Assembly: GCA_036939755.1 (NCBI GenBank)
Contig: JALLAZ010001123.1
Span: 1-10,711 of the forward strand
DNA: 10,711 nucleotides
Source: Stephanodiscus triporus
Lineage: Eukaryota > Bacillariophyta > Thalassiosirophyceae > Thalassiosirales > Thalassiosiraceae
Direction: 5' to 3'
Positions within the stretch are counted from its first letter, which is position 1. Each line of letters begins with the position of its first letter. Under the pieces are notes generated by a model. That model made no database searches and was not told the DNA's origin. It saw only the letters and a program-made list of their open reading frames with translations. Of the stretch, positions 4,960-10,711 are shown piece after piece. Both the position numbers and the translations under genes were made by a program.

Positions 4960-7900
4960 ATGGTCCGATGCGCGGACTTCCTCCTCCGTTGGCTCTTCCT
5001 CTGCCGTCTCGTCGACGATAGGGCCGAGGTTCAGACCTGGCCGTATCGACCGCCGGGGTACTACGGCGAGAGTCAGCATCATCATCATCAGCAGCATCAT
5101 CCTCATCAGCATCCTCCTCCTCCCCCGCCCACCCATAATTCGCCGCATCGGACCCACGACGGCGGAGACGACCACCGCGAGGACTACGACGTCGTCGCAA
5201 AAGCGGACATGCCCGCCTATCGCGAGCGAGTGATACGAACGCTGACGTCCCACCCCCCCGGATCGCACGATCGTCTAATGCGGCTGGAGGACCTCCGACT
5301 CGAGGCGGTGAGAGAATTCGCATTGGGACTGGCTCGGGCGGACGAAATCGTCGTCGACGCGAGACGACGACGAAGGCGCAAACGACGACGACGAGGAGGA
5401 GGAGGAGGAAGAGCGACGGACGATGATCGCGATTACGACCACGACGATGACGACGATGACGACGATCGAGACGCATCGTTGGGCGACGACCTCGCGGAAT
5501 TCGTCGAGGGGGGTCGAATGCCACGACGGACGACGACGACGTCGCACGCGGCCGATCCGCGGCGGAACGACGGCCGCGACGACGATGACGACGACGATGA
5601 CGACGACTACGACGGACCGGCCGACGCGCGCGCGCTCCTGGACGAGGCGCGGGAGTATCTCCCCCAGCTCGTGTCGGCCGTGCTCCACTCCCCCCCGTCC
5701 CCCCTCCACCATCACCACCAATACCGCCGCCCCCCCCTCCATTCCGAACGGCACGGCGGCGGCGCGGGCCACCTCCTCCTCGGCCATCCCCCCGATCCGA
5801 TATCGTCGTTGCGATCCCTATTGATCGATCGGTGTCGGGCCGATCCGGGCCTTGGCATCGAGCTATGCTGGCTCCTCGAGGCGGAGGTCGGGCGGAAGTG
5901 GAAGGCGCTGTTCGAGCACAGGCAGCGCACCGGACGCAGGCTGATACTCATAGTGCAGGCAGACATCGCGGCCGCGATCGCGACGATTGGCGCCGAGAGG
6001 GCGAGTGCGTCCAACCTATTGCAGGACGCGGAGACCGCCACAGCGTTCGGCGTCGATCAGAGGTACGAGGACGTGACGGGGAACAACGACTACGTCGTCG
6101 ACTGCCGCCGCCGCGACGACGACGACGACGACGGCTCGACGCGGCCGTCGTCGTCGTCGTCGTGCAGGGGCGGGGGCGGGGGCGGGCCGCCGCGGTCGAT
6201 GAGCGACCTCCGATGTCGTCACTTCGGCGACTCGATGCACCTTATCGATCGACTCACGCAGGTATCGTTGGACCTGCGACTCGTCCCTCCCGTGCATCGA
6301 CGATCCCACCTGACGTCGCGACTGCACGAGCTGAATCGGAGGATATGTCGACGGATGTTGACAAGGGGACGGGTGAGCATCGACGTCAACGAGGACGCGC
6401 ATCTCGGTCATCATCATACGTACTACGGTCAAGCTTATTCCGTGCCGCGTTGGTCCGAGGAGGACGTCCGCGAGGATATGATACGGCACTCCGTCCACCT
6501 ACCGATGAAGCCACGGTGCGCGAGTTGGCCGGGCGGGTACTCCCCCCGCGGATCGAACGATGACGACCTCGCGGATCCTAAGATTGGTGGTGTCGGCGGC
6601 GGCGGCGTCGTACGGGTCCTGCGCATACTTCCGGAGAACTGCCGCGTCCTCTCGTCGGCGACGCGCTGCCCGTTCCTCGTCAGGATGGAGGTGGCCGAAT
6701 CGGGACTGGACGCAGACGACGCGAGGCTTTACGTCGCGTCCGACGCGGGCCTGACCGTGCAGGAGGCGCTCGGGAGCCTACGCGCGCCGCGCGGGAATCC
6801 GGCGCTGGGGGACGACGTCGCTCGCGCTGCCGCCGGGCTCGACGACGATGCGGCGGAGGCGGGCGGGTTCGCGCCCTGCGAGGTCCCGCCGGAGCTGGTG
6901 ATGGGCCTGCCGCCTCGACGGCGAGGAGGAGGAGGCGGAGGAGGACCACGGCCCTCTCATCAAGGGGCGAACTCCGCGTCGTCCGAAGAGGATGATGTGA
7001 TAGCGATGGGACGACACCGCGACGACGGCGTTCTTCGGAGCGCGTTCGAGCCCCCGCCCCCTCATGATTTGCCTCGATCGCACGCCGACGAAATCCCCCC
7101 TTCGCACTCCGGTTTTGTGAATGCGGAGGGCAATGCTGTCCTGTCTCGTGGTGGGGGCTATCGGGGCGAAGATTACGGGTATGACTCATCGCCGGATGCA
7201 TTCGACATGTTGGGAGAACATTACTACGAAGAGCTTCATCATGATTTACGTCACCAACGAGAGAGCGAGTTCAACTCGCCGAATCCATCTTCTATGACGG
7301 GAACAGTGGGGTATGTTGGTGGAGTAATGGAACTGTTCCGCTACATTGTCTTAATCGTGTTCTTCCACTCACTGTATTCTTCTTTTTCTTCCATGGCGTA
7401 TCCAACTCAAGTCCGAGTCAACATCAGCTTTCTACAGGATCTGTCTTATTGGACAATGTGTTCGGCCGACCTTGGAATGTAGAGTGCGAGAATATTCGAC
7501 TGCGATCTCCATATAGGAACGTCAAAGGCTGGAAGCTTGCATCTTTTATTATTAAGGCCGGAGAGGACATTCGTAGGGAGGCGCTGGTCATGCAATGCAT
7601 GACCAAGCTGTGGACCTGGTTCCAAGAGGAAATCCCGCCCCACCTACGACCGTTTTTGCGACCGTACACCATCATGTGCGTGGGTGGGGATGCCGGAGTG
7701 GTAGAGTGCCTGCCGGACGTGAAGAGCGTCAACGAGGTGAAGAAGGAAACGGATGGGTTCACCACCCTGCTAGACTTCTTCGTACGCGCCTACGGTCCGC
7801 CGGTGCAGCCGCCTTTTAGACCGGATTACCCGCGGCAACCGTCGACCAATGATTCCTATAGCGCTGTATCCTTTGAAAAGGCGAGGGACAATTTCCTTCG

Positions 7901-8458
7901 CTCGTTGGTGGGATACAGCGTAGTCTGCTACATTCTGCAGATCAAAGACAGGCATAATGCAAACATACTGATGGATCGTGAAGGTCATATCATGGTGAGT
8001 TGAAAAGCATATCGCTCCCTCGTTCTATGCGTATAATTCTCAACTGTTGGTTTCGTCAGCACATTGATTTCGGCTTTGTTCTAGGCGAAACGCCCAAGAT
8101 GGGAAAGGTTCCTCTATTCAGCGAAAGAGCGCCCTTCAAGCTATCGGCTGAATTCTGGGAAGTCATCGGGGGCTGGCGATCCTTCAAGCGATTCTGCGAA
8201 ATGTTCGAGGCGGCGTACGCAGTCGCGGCAGCTCATTCGGACGAGATTTGCAGCTTGGTGGAGGCGGCGATCATGAACGTCAGCCGCAACACGGACTTGG
8301 CTCGTTCGATCTCCGATAGCGTCCGAGGCAGGATGCAGATGAAATCAGATCCTAAGGAACAGAAGATACACATCATGAACATCGTCAATGACGCAATAAC
8401 AAGCTGGGGTACGAGCACCTATGACTGGCTGCAGAGGAGCATGCATGGATACCAATAG
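4960..8458 (+). CDS. Type III phosphatidylinositol 4-kinase, beta/PIK1 class (three exons)
   Basis: The enzyme phosphorylates phosphatidylinositol at D4 to make PI4P; relatives act on Golgi and endosomal membranes with small GTPases. Best model: exons 4960-7310, 7412-7994 and 8060-8458, 1110 residues. REYLPQLVSAV (231-241) and RSLLIDRCRADP (285-296) match the helical lipid-kinase region. LIDRLTQVSLDLR (428-440) with LHELNRRICRRM (455-466), then VVRVLRILPENCRVLSSATRCP (about 550-571), match the linker and strand before the kinase lobe. The kinase lobe has SPYRNVKGW, the ATP Lys in FIIKAGEDIRRE (about 832), the catalytic loop KDRHNANIL (962-970), HIDFGF (979-984) and a typical C-terminus YDWLQRSMHGYQ. 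All key residues are present. It is longer than the roughly 800 residues of animal forms because of His-, Arg-, Asp- and Gly-rich inserts in exon 1. The ATG has A at -3 and G at +4; a later Met (residue 84) is possible. Confidence 0.92.
5083..5613 (+). repeat. His/Pro, Arg and Asp expansions in PI4-kinase exon 1
   Basis: Triplet runs encode a His/Gln/Pro segment (residues about 40-58), an Arg/Gly run (135-150), an Asp run (153-170) and a second Asp run (207-217). They lie between short ordinary segments such as RVIRTLTSHPPGSHDRLMRL (90-109). They precede the recognisable helical region and are likely disordered. Confidence 0.8.
6115..6192 (+). repeat. Asp-Ser-Gly expansion in PI4-kinase, with coding-strand G-quadruplex motif
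   Basis: Residues about 386-410 are an Asp run, a Ser run and a Gly run that separate the helical region from the next conserved block at 421. Within it, 6167-6186 reads GGGG-C-GGGGG-C-GGGGG-C-GGG, a short-loop G-quadruplex motif on the coding strand, so the mRNA could also form it. Confidence 0.8.
7311..7411 (+). other. Intron 1 of the PI4-kinase gene (101 nt)
   Basis: The first frame runs into non-conserved, hydrophobic sequence and stops after 7310, while the kinase lobe is in another frame. The donor GTATGT at 7311 and an AG at 7410-7411 restore the frame (phase 2). That AG is the first one after a pyrimidine tract at about 7376-7392. Alternatives are AG at 7417 with the same donor, or donor 7319 with the TACAG acceptor at 7437. 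The donor 7311 with acceptor 7437 is excluded because it leads to an early stop. Confidence 0.7.
7995..8059 (+). other. Intron 2 of the PI4-kinase gene (65 nt)
   Basis: GTGAGT at 7995 follows the codons for EGHIM, and TCAG ends at 8059 just before the codons for HIDFGF. The intron is phase 0. Joining the exons gives the family's continuous EGHI-x-HIDFG motif, which makes both boundaries secure. It lies exactly between the catalytic loop and the metal-binding DFG. Confidence 0.93.
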
Positions 8459-8657
8459 CATTAATGCGAATCGAGCATGATTAGTACAGAACAAGCAAAG
8501 GGATGCGAAATGAGGATCAATATAAGACAGTTCTAATATTCTGCCGCATCATCTACTATCATGTTACCTACAGGCGGTACTATGTTCTACATTTGATATC
8601 GTGACCAATTTCCGCAATTGATACCGTTCTCCATGGGCTGCAATAGGAAATATAGCT
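8459..8657. other. Convergent spacer between the PI4-kinase and the 393-residue gene
   Basis: These 199 bp are AT-richer than the genes on either side and must hold both 3' untranslated regions. No canonical AATAAA is visible in either direction. Short A/T-rich stretches (for example atcaatataa at 8515-8524 and aggaaatata at 8645-8654) could serve as variant signals. Confidence 0.6.
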
Positions 8658-9839
8658 CTAAAATTCTGCTACATCATCTGCATGACCCCGCGGCGTTGGC
8701 GCCGACCTCGTTCTAGCCGAAGAGGACCCACTCTCCCTCGGCCCTTGGGCGTCCATGGCGTCCATGGCCGCCCATTTTCTGCCGTCCTTCCTGCCCGATT
8801 TCTTGCTGCCAATGCTGTCGGCGTACGCCGCGGCCGAGGGGATCCTCACCCTAGATTGGTTACTGGGATTATTATCGAGCGATCTACTCCGTGCGGTGGG
8901 GGCGCCGCTGCCGTCCACCGCGAGGCCCTTCATCCCGAACGCCAGCGTCGAGCAGTTGTGCAGCTGATTCCACCGTTCCTCATCGACGTCGTCGTCGTTC
9001 AGGTCGTGATAATCCATATCCATCCCCGGCGTCGCCGTCGACGGAGGGATCCTCAATCCCGTGTCGATGTCGACGGGCGCCAAGGGCGCATTCGCGTGTG
9101 ACGGCGCCCTCGCTGCGGCGTAATCGCCTTTCGGGTCCATCGTCGTCATCCCCATTGCGTTGAGCCTCTGGTTCTCCTCGGCCATCACCGCATGCAGGAC
9201 CCTATCGAATACGTTCTCGCCGGGCACGGACGACATCGCCGACGAGGAGGCGACGCTCCCCGCCGCGCCGGCCATGAGGTGGACCTGGGACGCCTCCACG
9301 GAGGAGGCGACCGAGCCGGCGGACATGAATCGAACGCGGGTATTGTTCGCCGGTGGCGGCGGGATGTTCAGGGAGAATGCGGGGGTAGGGGGTTGCTTGT
9401 TCTTGTGCAGGATGGACGGCGGCGGAGCCTTCCCCTCCGCCTTCCCCTCCGCCTTACCCCTGCCGCTGCCCGCGGACTTGCGAGGAGACGTTGCCGGCTC
9501 CGGCTGTTTCGCCGACAGGGGGGATCTATTGGAATTCGGTTGCACTTGGGAGGCGTTCGGCGAAAGGATCACCCCCTTCTCGCCCCGCGGCGACGTGGAC
9601 GACTTTGCCGTGACCGCGACGGACACGGGCTGCACAACTTTTTTCCTGGGCGACGACGACGGATGCTCTTTTCGCTGCTGATGCTGGGCAATGGTGGCGG
9701 CGGTGAGCGGCAGCCGCAGGGGCTGATCCTTCGACACCTGCGGCCCGTTATTCGCCTTGGTCGTCACATCCGTCCGCGTCTCCGCCTCTGTCTGCAGCCT
9801 CTTCTTGGTATCCTTTTTGGAGGATCCAAAAAATCTCAT
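8658..9839 (-). CDS. Disordered basic protein with a candidate PP1-docking motif, function unknown
   Basis: A 393-residue frame that I do not recognise as a known family. It starts MRFFGSSKKDTKKR. The first 140 residues are rich in Ser, Pro and Lys and carry repeated SPRK/SPRG sites (about 63-66, 83-86 and 118-121); SPRK fits the minimal CDK consensus S-P-x-K. A GKAEGKAEGKA repeat lies at about 128-138. SILHK (142-146) is followed after 21 residues by RVRF (168-171), resembling the SILK and RVxF motifs of PP1 regulators. AGSVASS occurs twice (174-180 and 193-199). One stretch with helix potential, GENVFDRVLHAVMAEENQRL (207-226), and an acidic patch, NDDDVDEERWNQL (281-293), are the most ordered-looking parts. 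There is no membrane segment or signal peptide. The start codon has A at -3 and the frame is unbroken. It converges on the PI4-kinase gene. Confidence 0.75.
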   Translation of the reverse strand: MRFFGSSKKDTKKRLQTEAETRTDVTTKANNGPQVSKDQPLRLPLTAATIAQHQQRKEHPSSSPRKKVVQPVSVAVTAKSSTSPRGEKGVILSPNASQVQPNSNRSPLSAKQPEPATSPRKSAGSGRGKAEGKAEGKAPPPSILHKNKQPPTPAFSLNIPPPPANNTRVRFMSAGSVASSVEASQVHLMAGAAGSVASSSAMSSVPGENVFDRVLHAVMAEENQRLNAMGMTTMDPKGDYAAARAPSHANAPLAPVDIDTGLRIPPSTATPGMDMDYHDLNDDDVDEERWNQLHNCSTLAFGMKGLAVDGSGAPTARSRSLDNNPSNQSRVRIPSAAAYADSIGSKKSGRKDGRKWAAMDAMDAQGPRESGSSSARTRSAPTPRGHADDVAEF

Positions 9840-10711
9840 GCTCAGATTACTTACACTTGCTTACGTTGCCAGCGTCCTCTCCTCCTGAGAAGGCAATTAT
9901 GACAACTTTACAAGGATGCCAGCTTGGCGTTGCGTTGCTAAACCCTCGCCCGAATACTTCCTTCCCCTCCAGCACAGTTAGTTCGTGATCACACTCGGCT
10001 TTGTGTGTATCTAGCCCCGAATTAAGATAGCTTTGCCTTCACCACCTCCATCAGCCTTCGCGAGTTCGACTCGGTATCTTTTTCTTGTATGCAAGACCAC
10101 GCAGGAGGCTCGACTGAGTGTGTCTCTTCATTTTACACTCACTGCTGTGTTCCTTTGTTCACACACCGAGTGAGATGTCTTTATTATGGTTCTCACACTC
10201 TTCTCACCTTCATCGCGATTTCTCCTCCTCTTTTTCTCGCCGTTTGTTCGGGCGATCCACCTAAAATTATTTTACTCGTGGATGGGGTGTGGATTCAATC
10301 CGAGCACACAAACCTCGAGTCCCGGGAGCTCTCACACGCACGCCTTTTCTTGCTGTTCAAACTCCCCCAGGCAGGCTTCACTTTTTCGATATTATCGAAA
10401 ATTCTGCAAAAATGTTGAAAGGGTTCCCACGTACGTCCGCATGTAAAACGATCCAGGCCAAGTTGCAATATAATTTACGTAGAAGTACAGTAGATAGCCC
10501 ACAAAAACTCGACCATGGTTTCCGACGATTCACCTAGGCCGACTGTAATATGATTGATCTGTCGGCTATTATGGCGCAGACGTCTTGCAACCATGCATGC
10601 GCATAGAATGGGTACTTCAAACGTCCTATCCGAGCGGTTGGTTTTGGGGTGGTTTGGGGGTTGTGGTGCACCTGACACGCGATTAGCTAGGCGGAAGCTA
10701 GGTAAAAAAAA
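9840..10711. other. Upstream region of the 393-residue gene, no gene seen
   Basis: This 872-bp stretch should contain the 5' leader and promoter of the minus-strand gene starting at 9839. Open frames here are short, rich in Ser, Phe, Leu and Cys, and unlike any family I know. It contains a 7-bp stem hairpin (10115-10141), several CACTC/GAGTG motifs nearby, and a perfect 19-bp palindrome at 10383-10401. No tRNA or other RNA gene is recognisable. It ends in an A8 run at the window edge. Confidence 0.6.
10383..10401. repeat. 19-bp perfect inverted repeat
   Basis: TTTTCGATA-T-TATCGAAAA has two perfect 9-bp arms around one central base. It is far from any coding sequence, about 544 bp upstream of the minus-strand start codon at 9839. 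It could be a dimer-binding operator or a small hairpin; nothing else in the sequence distinguishes these. Confidence 0.6.

Noticed and set aside
4960..5040. Hydrophobic start of the PI4-kinase (MVRCADFLLRWLFLCRL) as a signal peptide
   Set aside because: The segment is short and interrupted by Arg, and the enzyme family is cytosolic or peripheral to membranes. A downstream start at residue 84 is equally possible.
4958..5787. Minus-strand frames opposite PI4-kinase exon 1
   Set aside because: They are mostly Val, Arg and Ser runs antisense to Asp and Arg tracts, with no recognisable domain. The plus-strand reading joins cleanly to the kinase.
10050..10080. gagttcgactcgg followed by a T run, resembling a tRNA B box and Pol III terminator
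   Set aside because: The flanking bases do not form a T-arm stem, and no D-arm/A-box or acceptor stem can be found upstream. The match is just a small palindrome.

Overview
The window is nuclear DNA from a unicellular eukaryote. Short GT-AG introns, strong GAC/TCG triplet expansions inside otherwise conserved proteins, and a compact layout of divergent and convergent genes all fit an alga. A centric diatom or a related stramenopile is my best guess, but no feature here proves it.

Layout. Positions 1-1408 are mostly non-coding: a G-rich stretch with a 28-bp tandem repeat, then an AT-richer stretch. On the minus strand, 4375 to 1409 encodes an intronless protein of 988 residues. Its N-terminal half reads as an AlkB-type 2-oxoglutarate/Fe(II) oxygenase fold that appears to have lost its metal ligands and is interrupted by low-complexity inserts. 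Its C-terminal half resembles a GT-A glycosyltransferase. A 584-bp intergenic region (4376-4959) separates this start codon from that of a plus-strand gene running 4960-8458. This region holds a pair of CACGTG boxes, a G-quadruplex motif and a cluster of dyads. The plus-strand gene has three exons and encodes a type III phosphatidylinositol 4-kinase of the beta/PIK1 class of about 1110 residues, with a complete catalytic domain. After a 199-bp convergent spacer, a minus-strand gene (9839 to 8658) encodes a 393-residue, mostly disordered basic protein with a candidate PP1-docking motif. Positions 9840-10711 are its upstream region, with no convincing gene.

How the parts may work together. The oxygenase-like/glycosyltransferase-like protein and the PI4-kinase share a divergent promoter region and could be co-expressed, but nothing here shows a functional link. 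The 4-kinase would make PI4P on Golgi/endosomal membranes. The clearest large-scale pattern is that triplet and homopolymer expansions fill the 5' halves of both divergent genes and stop at similar distances on either side of the shared promoter, while the 3' halves keep ordinary conserved sequence.
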